Shown piece by piece: positions 1 through 8,911 of a stretch of 64,000 nucleotides of DNA. The first letter of the stretch is position 1, and every line of letters begins with the position of its first letter. This stretch comes from Bacteroidales bacterium. GTDB taxonomy: Bacteria; Bacteroidota; Bacteroidia; Bacteroidales; Paludibacteraceae. Where the stretch lies: assembly GCA_012518275.1 (NCBI GenBank), contig JAAYSS010000124.1, forward strand, positions 1 to 64,000, in the 5' to 3' direction. Both the position numbers and the translations under genes were made by a program. A model generated the notes under the pieces. The model did not search any database. It was not told the DNA's origin and was given only the letters and a program-made list of their open reading frames with translations.

Positions 1-74
1 AAATATTTTTAAAGTATTTATAAATTATTATGTAAATCGAACAAATAAACTTGAAAAAATAGGAGGATTGATAA

Positions 75-1577
75 ATGAAAAAAACAAGTATTATATTAAT
101 TTTGTGTATGCTTTTTGCCGTTTTAGCGTGTGGTACAACAAACACAGGAAATGATGACAATAACGGCATAATACCCCCCACCCCTCCCCCGGGTAAGACT
201 TTTCGAGCAGGTGCATCGGCAAGAAGCATCTTGCCACCGGCAAATATGAATGTTAAAGGGGGCAGGACGGTTGTCGAGAGTCCATCAGATTCAATATATG
301 CCAAGAGTTTGTTGCTTGATGATGGTAACACAAAGTTGTTGTTTGTTGTACTTGATTTAACTAGTTTGGATCATTATGTAACAAAAGTGGCAAAAGAGAG
401 CATAAATAGACGTACCGGTATACCTACAAAAAACATCATGATTTCTTGCACTCACACTCACTCTTCAATTTACGCAGTAAGATACGCCGGTTATCAAACG
501 GTACCCATAGATGAATGTGTTTGGGAAAATTGGGAGTTGAATGACTATCAGGCTTTTGTTGTAAATCAAATAACTAAAAGTGCGGCTGCTGCATTATCCA
601 ATTTAGAACCCGCACAAATAGGCTGGGGAAAAGCCGAGGTTCCTCAGTGGGTATTTAATCGACGGTATAGGATGAAAAATGCTACTCAAACAACCCCTTG
701 GGGTGAGAAAGAATATGTTCACTGCAACCCGCCTACTCTTCATCCTGATATCATTGAGCCTGTTGGTCCTGTTGATCCGGAAGTTACTTTTATATCAGTA
801 AAATCAATTAAAGGTCATCCTTTAGCACTATTTGCCAGTTACCCACCGCATTATCCGGCTGATATACCAGAACCCTATGTGTCTTCAGACTATTATGGAG
901 TGTTTGCAAAAGAAATACAAACGTTCTTGAAGGCTGAAAAACAGGAAATACCTTTTGTTGGCGCTATTACAATAGGCACATGTGGGGACTTGAATGCGAT
1001 AAATCGTATGGCAAGCAGACCTTCAGGGAATCTGCGTGAACAGATGGGTTTTGATGTAGCTAGAGGAGTGTATAATGCATACACTAAATTAGAACATAAG
1101 TCGTGGGTGCAGTTAGATGTAGCACAATCTGTAATAAAGTTGGCAGCACGTAAAGTGACTGATCCTGCTCAGCTTGAATATGCTCAGTTTTTATTAGATC
1201 GAAGAAGTCAAGGACTTCCCTACTTGAATCATCGTCTGGAAATTGGTTATGCCCAACAGGTTTTCCGTATGCGTAAATGTTGGCCTGATGTGCTTGATAT
1301 AACATTGCAAGCATTTCGTATTGGTGATCTTGCGGCAGTGGCTATCCCTTTCGAGGTTTTTGTTGAAACAGGATTATCAATCAAACAAAAAAGTCCATTT
1401 GAAGGAACATATATAAATAGCCTGTCCAATGGAGCATTTGGATATCTTCCAACTGAACAACAACATGAGCTTGGAGGCTACGAAACTTGGATAGCCTTAA
1501 GTAATAGGGTAGAAAAATCCGCAGCAACAAAAATTGAAGCAGAAGTGTTGAACCTTCTTGGAGAACTCAACAAATAG
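75..1577 (+). CDS. Exported neutral-ceramidase-like lipoprotein (copy 1)
   Basis: Neutral/alkaline non-lysosomal ceramidase N-terminal family (zinc amidases). The first 19 residues form a lipoprotein signal ending in L-A-C (Cys19), followed by a Gly/Pro-rich linker, so it should sit on the outer membrane. The zinc-binding T-H-T-H-S motif is at residues 126-130. The family hexapeptide G-D-V-S-P-N, whose Ser is the nucleophile, reads G-D-L-N-A-I at 304-309, so the Ser is replaced by Asn307. True ceramidase activity is therefore doubtful. A perfect AGGAGG stands 8 bases before the ATG, unusual in Bacteroidetes. A close paralogue lies at 5240-6688. The next reading frame downstream is a degraded GH20-like relic. 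Family assignment is firm; the substrate is unknown. Confidence 0.85.
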   Translation: MKKTSIILILCMLFAVLACGTTNTGNDDNNGIIPPTPPPGKTFRAGASARSILPPANMNVKGGRTVVESPSDSIYAKSLLLDDGNTKLLFVVLDLTSLDHYVTKVAKESINRRTGIPTKNIMISCTHTHSSIYAVRYAGYQTVPIDECVWENWELNDYQAFVVNQITKSAAAALSNLEPAQIGWGKAEVPQWVFNRRYRMKNATQTTPWGEKEYVHCNPPTLHPDIIEPVGPVDPEVTFISVKSIKGHPLALFASYPPHYPADIPEPYVSSDYYGVFAKEIQTFLKAEKQEIPFVGAITIGTCGDLNAINRMASRPSGNLREQMGFDVARGVYNAYTKLEHKSWVQLDVAQSVIKLAARKVTDPAQLEYAQFLLDRRSQGLPYLNHRLEIGYAQQVFRMRKCWPDVLDITLQAFRIGDLAAVAIPFEVFVETGLSIKQKSPFEGTYINSLSNGAFGYLPTEQQHELGGYETWIALSNRVEKSAATKIEAEVLNLLGELNK

Positions 1578-1580
1578 GAT

Positions 1581-1929
1581 ATCAAGCGTATCACGTCTGC
1601 TCATATACAAAGGATGGCTAAAACTGTTTTACAAAGCAATCGGCATTAATGTGATAGAATTTAATGAACTTACCACTCAAGCCTGGAAGCAAGTCAAGAC
1701 TTATGCAGTTCAGCACATGGTAAGATCAAGTGCTTACACAGGCAACAATGATGGGATAGTCTTTTATAGTTGTGGGAATAATGAAGAATGTATTGCTAGT
1801 ACAGTAGAATATTTCACGGAGTTCATTATACCTGAAAGGCTTTTGGTTTTTATGCAAATTCTTTGGATACCATACCCACTATTGAGAAATATGAAAAAAT
1901 ATTTCACGAGCAATAATATTAGTTGGTAA
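1581..1929 (+). pseudogene. C-terminal relic of a GH20-like Tat-protein paralogue
   Basis: The reading starting near 1611 gives R-M-A-K-T-V-L-Q-S-N, matching M-P-K-S-V-L-Q-S-N-W in the intact paralogues at 3861-4988 and 6767-7819. It hits a stop at 1645. After a frame change the match resumes (V-K-T-Y near 1695-1707) and, at about 1800-1880, T-V-E-Y-F...R-L-L-V-F-M-Q-I-L-W-I-P matches T-V-E-F-C...H-L-L-G-F-M-Q-T-F-W-M-P of the 6767 protein. So this is the last third of a third paralogue with at least one frameshift and one stop. The gene predictor's 123-residue ORF here is only the longest open remnant. It sits straight after a ceramidase-like gene, the same order as 5240/6767. Confidence 0.8.
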
Positions 1930-2072
1930 TGCCCGTAATTTTTTTCTAGGAAAGATGAATAAACAAGTTGTATGAGATACATAATGAGCTAAGTGCTATT
2001 GAAGTGCGTAATGGCTTGTTAGATTAAGAGTAAACGATGAAAAGTGGTTTTTGTTTTTAAATTATACGATTT

Positions 2073-3680
2073 ATGAAAAAGAATGATTTAACGCTTTCTC
2101 GGCGAGCTTTTTTATCAAGTGTTGCCGTGGTAGGGGCTGGTAGTGCTCTAAAAGCAGCACGGATTCAGGGATCCGGTAGTTTGTTAAAAGTTGCTAATGA
2201 ATTTGAAGACGCATCAAATTATGTTGAGGAGTCGGACTCTCGTTTATTGAAGCGACTTATACCACAACCTGCATATGTCCGCTTAAATGATGATAAAGCA
2301 GTTTTACTCAACAACATGTTGACAGTAAACGTTGAACTTGGTACTTCTGACACTCAGGCGAGACGAAAAGTATCGGATATTTTCCGTCAATACTTCGGGA
2401 GTACTCCCACTATTAACGTTGCTAAAACAAAAGACTTAGCATCCGAAGAGGCATACAGGATTCGTGCTACAGATTCTACTTTGACATTATCGGCTACATC
2501 TTTTGCTGGAATCAGACATGCCCTTTCTACTCTACGCCAATTAGCTGAAGCTAACAATGATACAGAAAAACTTGTTTGTTACCGTATTCCCGAGATGGAG
2601 ATTGAGGACAGCCCCACCATATCATTTCGCGGAATGCACTTGTGTTGGTTTCCAGAAACAGAGGTGATTCAGATTGAACAATATATAAGGTGGGCAGCCT
2701 ATTATAAGTTTAATTATATTATTATTGAATTTTGGGGCACATATCCATTTGTCTCCAAGTCATTTTTAAGTTGGCGTGAATATAAAACCACTCTAAAAGA
2801 TATTAAGCGATTGGTGAAAATTGGTAAAGAACTAGGGGTAACATTGATACCTCAAATAAATATTTTTGGCCACGCTTCAGGTAGTAGAAGAGCTTCTGGT
2901 AAACATGCCATACTGGATTTATATCCTGAATACCAACCTTTATTTGAACCTGACGGTTGGACATGGTGTTTAAGTAATCCACTGACTCGCAAGATACTAT
3001 CAAGTGCTATACTTGAAACATTTGAAGCTTTTGAAAATCCCCCATTTTATCATATTGGTGGTGATGAGGCATGGGGTTCAGCAGAATGTTACGCTTGTCG
3101 GCATGCAGATTATGAAGCGTTGCTAATTGACCATTTAAAATACTTCCATCAATTATTATTGAGAAAGAACAGTCGAATGATGATGTGGCACGATATGCTC
3201 ATTTCAAAGAGCAACCCAAAATGGAAAGAATATGTAGCAAACGGCGGTGCAAAAGCAGAAAATATTCTCAGGGAATTGCCCAAAGACATTGTGATTTGCG
3301 ATTGGCAATACGGCACACAATACAGTACGCACAAAAAAAATGAAACATGGCCTACTATGTCATATTTTAAAGAACTTGGTTTCGATGTTTTAGCATGTCC
3401 CTGGAATAATATTGAGAATATTAAATCTTTGGGTGAGAAAGTTAGAGCAGCAAAACTGTATGGGTTATTATGCACAACATGGTTTGGACCTTCAATAGGA
3501 CAGATGTTAAACATCATGACGCATGGTGCTCAAGCAGCATGGTCGAAATCTCCATATGGACCATCCGATAGAATAATGGGTATGCGACATCTTAGACAAA
3601 TTGGATGGGATATTCCAATTAAAAACTACCCAAATACAGGGGTACATAAATGGCAGGTACGTCCTGATACTTACCCATAA
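2073..3680 (+). CDS. GH20 beta-N-acetylhexosaminidase, Tat-exported
   Basis: Glycoside hydrolase family 20, 535 residues. The N-terminus carries a twin-arginine signal (S-R-R-A-F-L at residues 9-14, then a hydrophobic stretch). Residues about 60-180 look like the GH20b accessory domain. The catalytic TIM barrel starts near 185 (S-F-R-G-M-H) and has the family signature H-I-G-G-D-E at 327-332, with Asp331-Glu332 the substrate-assisted catalytic pair. The enzyme should release terminal GlcNAc or GalNAc outside the cytoplasm, which fits the NagA and NagB-like genes 13 kb downstream. It is flanked by two relics of GH20-like paralogues (1581-1929 and 3690-3739). The family call is secure; the linkage cut is unknown. 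Confidence 0.9.
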   Translation: MKKNDLTLSRRAFLSSVAVVGAGSALKAARIQGSGSLLKVANEFEDASNYVEESDSRLLKRLIPQPAYVRLNDDKAVLLNNMLTVNVELGTSDTQARRKVSDIFRQYFGSTPTINVAKTKDLASEEAYRIRATDSTLTLSATSFAGIRHALSTLRQLAEANNDTEKLVCYRIPEMEIEDSPTISFRGMHLCWFPETEVIQIEQYIRWAAYYKFNYIIIEFWGTYPFVSKSFLSWREYKTTLKDIKRLVKIGKELGVTLIPQINIFGHASGSRRASGKHAILDLYPEYQPLFEPDGWTWCLSNPLTRKILSSAILETFEAFENPPFYHIGGDEAWGSAECYACRHADYEALLIDHLKYFHQLLLRKNSRMMMWHDMLISKSNPKWKEYVANGGAKAENILRELPKDIVICDWQYGTQYSTHKKNETWPTMSYFKELGFDVLACPWNNIENIKSLGEKVRAAKLYGLLCTTWFGPSIGQMLNIMTHGAQAAWSKSPYGPSDRIMGMRHLRQIGWDIPIKNYPNTGVHKWQVRPDTYP

Positions 3681-3689
3681 TTATTTTTT

Positions 3690-3739
3690 ATTCAATAGAA
3701 GAAATTTTATAAAACAACTATCAGCTTTTTAAAAAGTAT
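3690..3739 (+). pseudogene. Tat-signal relic of a GH20-like paralogue
   Basis: Bases 3695-3727 translate to N-R-R-N-F-I-K-Q-L-S-A, identical over 11 residues to residues 3-13 of the intact protein at 6767-7819, but with several different synonymous codons. The frame then runs F-L-K-S-I and stops at 3743. There is no ATG at the expected place, and no continuation of the gene was recognised before 3861. It is the decapitated start of another paralogue. Confidence 0.7.
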
Positions 3740-3860
3740 TTAGAAGTGTGAGAAAATTTAGGCAAAGCCTTTATTATCCATTGAATAAAATTATTGCTTT
3801 CGAACGAGGTAAGTTTTAAAAAGAACTTAAAGTGATAAACTAAACAAGAAAAAAATTATT

Positions 3861-4988
3861 ATGAAAAGGAGAAAATTTATTAAATTATCGGCTACTGCAG
3901 GCATAGCAGCCAGTATGCCTTCTGTTGTTTTTTCTCAGAAAAAACGAAGGAAAATAGTATCTTCAGGCAGCTCGAAGCTAATTTGGGCTAACTTATTGCA
4001 TTTAAGCACTAATATGTGGGAAGATCACCCTTACATAAAGAAAAACAGAATGTGGCCAGATATCATAGACGAAGAAATTCATAAGGTTGATTATGAGTGC
4101 AAAACATGTAAGGATGCTATTGCATGGGGATTGCGTGCTTATAGACCCTTTTTAGTGTTTGAAGAATCGGTATGGAATACGGTACTTAATAAAATGTCGG
4201 ATGCAGGTATGAATATGGTTGTCATTGATTTGGGAGATGGTGTGAAATATGAAAGCCACCCGGAAATTGCTGTAAGAAATGCATGGAGCGTAGATAAATT
4301 AAGGTCAGAGCTTTCTAAAATTCGCAATCTAGGTATGGAACCAATTCCAAAGTTGAACTTTGCAACATCCCACGATACTTGGCTGGGCGAGTACTCTAAA
4401 ATTGTATCTACAAGTAAGTATTATTCTGTTTGTCGAGATTTAATCCAGGAGGTTATCGAAATATTTGACAATCCTCGTTTTTTTCATTTAGGGATGGATG
4501 AGGAGACTTACGGACATCAGCGAAATTACAACCATATCGTTATACGCCAAAACGACTTGTGGTGGTACGACTTCTATTTTCTTGTCAATGAGGTTGAGAA
4601 AAAAGGTGTCCGCTCTTGGATTTGGTCTGATTACGGATGGCGACATCCTGAATTGTTTTTTAAAAAAATGCCTAAATCCGTATTGCAAAGTAACTGGTAT
4701 TACCAGAATGTATTTGATTTGGCTCAATTAGAAAAACCGGTTAAAACTTATGTTCAGTTCTATAATGACCTGGAAAATTATGGATACGATCAAGTACCCA
4801 CCGGAAGCAATTGGAGTTATGATACTAACATGGAAAACACGGTAGACTATTGTAAAAAAAACATTGACCCTTCTCGTTTGTATGGATTTATGACAGCACC
4901 TTGGGCACCAACATTATCAACCTGTCTTGATACACATATAGAAGCAGTTAATCAAGTTAATAGAGCAATTAAAAAAACTAAGCGTTGA
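3861..4988 (+). CDS. Tat-exported TIM-barrel protein with GH20-like D-E motif (paralogue A)
   Basis: Starts with a twin-arginine-like signal (K-R-R-K-F-I-K-L at residues 2-9, hydrophobic to about 25). The body looks like a TIM-barrel glycosidase. Residues 209-214 read H-L-G-M-D-E, close to the GH20 H-x-G-G-D-E catalytic motif with Met for the second Gly. Trp-rich blocks (W-W-Y-D, W-I-W-S-D-Y-G-W) follow, as expected for sugar binding. It has a full-length paralogue at 6767-7819 and two relics nearby. It has no GH20b accessory domain of the kind seen in the gene before it. Role inferred: hydrolysis of the same glycan as the GH20. It could also be a binding or transferase derivative. Confidence 0.7.
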   Translation: MKRRKFIKLSATAGIAASMPSVVFSQKKRRKIVSSGSSKLIWANLLHLSTNMWEDHPYIKKNRMWPDIIDEEIHKVDYECKTCKDAIAWGLRAYRPFLVFEESVWNTVLNKMSDAGMNMVVIDLGDGVKYESHPEIAVRNAWSVDKLRSELSKIRNLGMEPIPKLNFATSHDTWLGEYSKIVSTSKYYSVCRDLIQEVIEIFDNPRFFHLGMDEETYGHQRNYNHIVIRQNDLWWYDFYFLVNEVEKKGVRSWIWSDYGWRHPELFFKKMPKSVLQSNWYYQNVFDLAQLEKPVKTYVQFYNDLENYGYDQVPTGSNWSYDTNMENTVDYCKKNIDPSRLYGFMTAPWAPTLSTCLDTHIEAVNQVNRAIKKTKR

Positions 4989-4998
4989 ATGTTTGCTG

Positions 4999-5068
4999 AA
5001 TCGCTACTCGTGGTTTTCAGTTTCGGTTGTCTTACTTGGAGTAGATGGAGCGCTTATTGCTTTTTGAA
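4999..5068 (+). pseudogene. N-terminal relic of a FucP-type MFS transporter
   Basis: Bases 4999-5065 align by eye with the start of the intact transporter at 14646 (about 14695-14760). Protein read: F-S-F-G-C-L-T-W, then after a one-base insertion V-D-G-A-L-I-A-F, against F-I-F-G-F-L-T-W-V-N-G-T-L-I-A-F. I count about 41 of 51 identical bases over the core. The match fades after 5066. The rest of the gap to 5239 shows nothing I recognise. Confidence 0.6.
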
Positions 5069-5239
5069 ACTTGTCAATCACTATTAATCAAATTCTGGTT
5101 AATTAGTAGTCAGTTGTAAAGGCTTAACGCTTTTTTCAAAAATAAGAAGACCTTTTTTATTAGATATCAAATAACTACATGCAATGTGATTTTTGTTATG
5201 TGTTAGAAATTATTATTAATTATTAATTAAAAAAACGAC

Positions 5240-6688
5240 ATGAAACATTCAAAATTTATTATTCGGTTTATTTTTAGCGTAATATCTTTTTTGACGATTA
5301 TAAACGTGCCTTTATCATATGGCGCAGAAAACAGAGTTTTTCGTGCGGGGGCTGCAGTATCTAATATAACTCCACTTCTTGGAAGCGGAATTATTGGAGA
5401 ATGGACAACACCACCGGCATCTCATGTGCATGATGATTTATTAGCAAGATGTTTAGTACTAGATGACGGCTCTACAGAATTAGTTTTTGTAGTATTAGAC
5501 CTTTTAGGTATTCATACTAATTTGTCCGATATGGCAAAGAAAATCATTGAGCAAAGACTCAATATCCCACCTGAAAACATCATAATTTCAACAACCCATA
5601 CTCACTCAGCAGCAAGTGCTATGGGAAGTGTTTGGATGGAATGGAATCAATATCCTTTAGATGAATATCAAAATTATGTTATCAGTCGAATAGCTGATGT
5701 AGTTCAAATAGCCAAAAACAACTTAGAACCTGCTCGTATTGGCTGGGGGGTTGCAAAAGCTCCTGAACATGTGTTTGTAAGGCGTTGGTTTGTTAAGGAA
5801 CCTGTTAAAAATCCATTTGGTGGATATGATAAAGTACTTACGAACCCAAGATATAGCAACAAAAATAAAACTCAACCGACCACTAAGCCTGATCCGGACG
5901 TGTCATTTATTTCAGTTCAATCTAAAGACGGTCGTCCAATTGCTTTGTTTGCTAACTATGCACTCCATTATATTGCAGGAACAGGCAAGGGACATATTTC
6001 GGCAGATTATTACGGAATGTTTGCAGATTATGTCTCAGAGCTAATTAATGATAAACGTAATCCAAAATTTGTAGCCAGTATGTCTAATGGAGCATCGGGG
6101 AATATAAATAATAATGACTTTTCCCGTCCAAGAGAGAAAAAGAAGAATTATGAAAGAATAAATTATGTAGCTAAAGATATTGCTGGAAAAGTATATGATG
6201 CATACAAGCATGTGGTTTACCATGACTGGGTACCATTGGGCTCACAATCAGAAAAAATCACACTGAAGGTCCGTAAGCCAAATCAAGAAATGGTGAATCG
6301 AGCAAAAAAACTTCTTCAAAATGCTGATAATGATAAAAATCAGCATGTTAGGGAGAGGAATTATGCAAAAATAACACTATCTCAACTTAAACGGCCCAAC
6401 CAAATAAACATTCCATTAACTACATTTAAAATTGGCGATTTAGGTATCGCCAGTATCCCTTTCGAAGTATTTGTTGAAATAGGATTGGATATTAAAGCAA
6501 GATCACCCTTTAAACAAACTCATATAATTAGCTTAGCTGATGGATACCATGGTTATTTGCCTACTCCGGAACAACATGAGTTAGGAGGATATGAAACTTG
6601 GTTAGGCACAAATAATGTTGAAAAAGAGGCCTCTGTAAAAATAGCAAATCAGATTTTAAAACAGTTCTCAGATTTGCAATCAAATTAA
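5240..6688 (+). CDS. Exported neutral-ceramidase-like protein (copy 2)
   Basis: Same family as the proteins at 75 and 18408. The N-terminal 28 residues are a Sec-type signal (hydrophobic 8-26, ending near Y-G-A), without a lipobox Cys, so it is probably periplasmic. Zinc motif T-H-T-H-S is at 119-123. The nucleophile hexapeptide G-D-V-S-P-N reads G-N-I-N-N-N at 287-292, with Asn290 in place of Ser, like copy 1. The C-terminus keeps the block H-E-L-G-G-Y-E-T-W shared with copy 1. It is followed after 78 bp by the GH20-like paralogue B. The repeated ceramidase-like plus GH20-like order suggests a duplicated two-gene cassette. Substrate unknown. Confidence 0.85.
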   Translation: MKHSKFIIRFIFSVISFLTIINVPLSYGAENRVFRAGAAVSNITPLLGSGIIGEWTTPPASHVHDDLLARCLVLDDGSTELVFVVLDLLGIHTNLSDMAKKIIEQRLNIPPENIIISTTHTHSAASAMGSVWMEWNQYPLDEYQNYVISRIADVVQIAKNNLEPARIGWGVAKAPEHVFVRRWFVKEPVKNPFGGYDKVLTNPRYSNKNKTQPTTKPDPDVSFISVQSKDGRPIALFANYALHYIAGTGKGHISADYYGMFADYVSELINDKRNPKFVASMSNGASGNINNNDFSRPREKKKNYERINYVAKDIAGKVYDAYKHVVYHDWVPLGSQSEKITLKVRKPNQEMVNRAKKLLQNADNDKNQHVRERNYAKITLSQLKRPNQINIPLTTFKIGDLGIASIPFEVFVEIGLDIKARSPFKQTHIISLADGYHGYLPTPEQHELGGYETWLGTNNVEKEASVKIANQILKQFSDLQSN

Positions 6689-6766
6689 TGAAGCGATTAA
6701 AAATAGCGGGTATGCCCTATAATTATTTACAGTTTAATAGCATTCCGTAAAATAAAAATTAAGAAT

Positions 6767-7819
6767 ATGACTAATAGACGGAATTTTATTAAGCAATTAT
6801 CAGCTGCTGCGGTGAACGTAACACCCAATACGCTATTGTCGCAAACGTTTTCCTCAAAAACAACAAATACCCCTGTTACATCTCCGGGTAAAAAAATATG
6901 GGCTTGCCTAATGCATCTCTCTTTCAACTTCGCCGGAGGAATAAAAAGCTGGGGAGGTTTACGAACAGAGTTTGAACCAGATCAGTCGGTTTGGGATATA
7001 GCAATAAAACGGATGGCCGACAGGGGAATTAACATGGTTTTGATTAATCTTGATGATTCTGTTATGTGGAGAAGTCACCCGGAGATTTCTTTAAAAAACT
7101 CTTGGACACCCGAAAAGCTTCGAGAAGAATTAACCAAAATAAGAAAACTTGGAATAGAGCCGATTCCTCTATTAAACTTCTCAACATGCCATGATGCTTG
7201 GCTTGGCAAGTATTCAAAAATGGTATCAACGAAAACATATTATAATGTTTGCAGAAATTTAATTGCTGAAGCTATTGAAATTTTCGACACACCAAGGTTT
7301 ATTCATTTTGGTATGGATGAAGAAAATTACAATCTTCAAAAACATTTTGACTACATTGTTATTAGACAAAACGAACTTTGGTGGGGTGATCTTTATTTTT
7401 ATATTTCAGAAGCCATGTCCCGAAACGTGCGTCCATGGGTTTGGTCGGATTACGTTTGGCATCACCCCGATCAGTTTTTTAAAATGATGCCAAAATCAGT
7501 TTTACAAAGCAATTGGTATTATGGGGGGATCTTGGACCCAAAACATGAGCGTGTTAAAGCTTATGTTGACCTTGAGAGGGAGGGCTATGATCAGATTCCT
7601 ACGGGTGGATTTTTTGCTAGACCCAGAAATAATTTTATAGCTTCCGATGAAAGGAATATCGGTAACACAGTTGAGTTTTGTTCAAAACACACATCCGACA
7701 CTCATCTACTAGGGTTTATGCAGACATTTTGGATGCCTACTATAGAACGATTTAGATCACCTATTATAAAAGCTATAGACCTAATTGGTGATGCTAAATA
7801 TAAATTCGAAAATAAGTAA
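6767..7819 (+). CDS. Tat-exported TIM-barrel protein with GH20-like D-E motif (paralogue B)
   Basis: Paralogue of the protein at 3861-4988. Twin-arginine-like signal N-R-R-N-F-I-K-Q at residues 3-10. The shared core includes M-V-L-I-N-L-D-D near 90-97 and H-F-G-M-D-E at 180-185, the GH20-like acid pair with Met for Gly. Near the C-terminus L-G-F-M-Q-T-F-W-M-P is the block that identifies the relic at 1581-1929. It lacks about 30 residues present near the N-terminus of paralogue A. It is followed closely (31 bp) by the cytosolic protein at 7851. Likely an exported glycosidase or a close relative; not assigned to a numbered family by eye. Confidence 0.7.
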   Translation: MTNRRNFIKQLSAAAVNVTPNTLLSQTFSSKTTNTPVTSPGKKIWACLMHLSFNFAGGIKSWGGLRTEFEPDQSVWDIAIKRMADRGINMVLINLDDSVMWRSHPEISLKNSWTPEKLREELTKIRKLGIEPIPLLNFSTCHDAWLGKYSKMVSTKTYYNVCRNLIAEAIEIFDTPRFIHFGMDEENYNLQKHFDYIVIRQNELWWGDLYFYISEAMSRNVRPWVWSDYVWHHPDQFFKMMPKSVLQSNWYYGGILDPKHERVKAYVDLEREGYDQIPTGGFFARPRNNFIASDERNIGNTVEFCSKHTSDTHLLGFMQTFWMPTIERFRSPIIKAIDLIGDAKYKFENK

Positions 7820-7850
7820 AAATTATTAAACAAGTTTAAGTATTAAAAAA

Positions 7851-8897
7851 ATGAAAGTAAAAGAAACAGGTGTAAGTTATTACGGATTAAGCTACCCCGA
7901 ACATGCGGAAAGAGATTTTAAAGAAATGATTGCACATAACTGCAATGCAGTTCTTTTGGCATTATCGGAATTTGACATTGACTTTTGGTTCCCTAACATT
8001 GTCAAGGTGGCTAAAGTAGCTAAAGATTTGGGAATGAAAGTATATTTAAATACTTGGGGAATCGGCAAATGGTTTGGAGGAGAACCACCCAGTAATTTTT
8101 TGACAAACAATGTAAAAAACAGACAGGTTTCAGCATTCACCGATGAACCACTTCCTGCCGCGTGTTTTAACACAAAAGCATTTCGCGACTATTTTCACGG
8201 TTTGTTAGAGAAATTGGCAATTCATGTGGATGCAGATGGTTTCTTCTGGGATGAGCCACACTATGCACTACCTAAAAGTTATGCGTCTATAACAGGTGGT
8301 CCTGCCGATGACTGGGCGTGTCGTTGCTCGGTGTGTAAAAGGGATTTTGAAGAGCTTTACGGGTATGAAATGCCTAAGATAATTACCAAAGAGGTAGTTG
8401 AGTTTAGACAAGACAAAGCACTTGACATATTAGTAGAAGGAGCAAAAATAATTAAAAACATTCGTCCTAACAGCAAAATAATTTGTTGTGTGCATGCAAC
8501 CATAAACACTTATTATGTGGTGGAAAACCGTGGATACGATAATTGGGATAAAGTTGGTAAAACAGATGTGTTTGATGTGTTCAGTACAACAATATTAAAC
8601 TGGAGTTTACCGCGAGATTACTTTAAAACGATAACGCAGCGCACTGTAGATATTGCAAAAAAGTATAAAAAAGGCTCTCAGCGATGGATTATGGGATATT
8701 ATAATGAACCAAAAAGACTTGAAGAGATAAAAGAGGTAGCTCATCTCTATAAGGATATGGGAGTAGAAAGTCTCTTTTCTTGGACCTATCGAGGTGGACA
8801 TGGAACGGTTTTGGCTGCGCCGCGCGCACTAGAGGTATGGGACATGCTAGGAGAAGCATATGGCGAGGTGTTGGATGAAAAATATAAGATAAAATAA
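7851..8897 (+). CDS. Putative cytosolic TIM-barrel glycosidase-like protein
   Basis: 348 residues with no signal peptide, so cytoplasmic. I do not recognise a named family. Features: G-F-F-W-D-E-P-H at 130-137 with a candidate catalytic Asp134-Glu135, followed by C-x-C-x2-C (157, 159, 162) in a C-R-C-S-V-C-K-R-D-F block. Cys-pair blocks like this occur in several glycosidase-like TIM barrels before the sixth strand. W-x-Y-R-G-G-H near the C-terminus could close the barrel. It begins the tight run 7851-11484 (gaps 14 and 27 bp, then an overlap), so it probably acts with the SIS and Gfo/Idh/MocA-type proteins on an imported sugar. Confidence 0.6.
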   Translation: MKVKETGVSYYGLSYPEHAERDFKEMIAHNCNAVLLALSEFDIDFWFPNIVKVAKVAKDLGMKVYLNTWGIGKWFGGEPPSNFLTNNVKNRQVSAFTDEPLPAACFNTKAFRDYFHGLLEKLAIHVDADGFFWDEPHYALPKSYASITGGPADDWACRCSVCKRDFEELYGYEMPKIITKEVVEFRQDKALDILVEGAKIIKNIRPNSKIICCVHATINTYYVVENRGYDNWDKVGKTDVFDVFSTTILNWSLPRDYFKTITQRTVDIAKKYKKGSQRWIMGYYNEPKRLEEIKEVAHLYKDMGVESLFSWTYRGGHGTVLAAPRALEVWDMLGEAYGEVLDEKYKIK

Positions 8898-8911
8898 TAA
8901 ACATTAAAAAT

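Noticed and set aside
1558-1929. 123-codon ORF taken as a small protein gene
   Set aside because: It overlaps the upstream gene, lacks a plausible start context and matches the end of the GH20-like paralogues only across a frame change; called a relic instead.
1581-3739. GH20 gene inserted into a single GH20-like paralogue, splitting it
   Set aside because: The C-terminal relic lies before the GH20 gene and the N-terminal relic after it, the reverse of what an insertion would leave; two separate decayed copies fit better.
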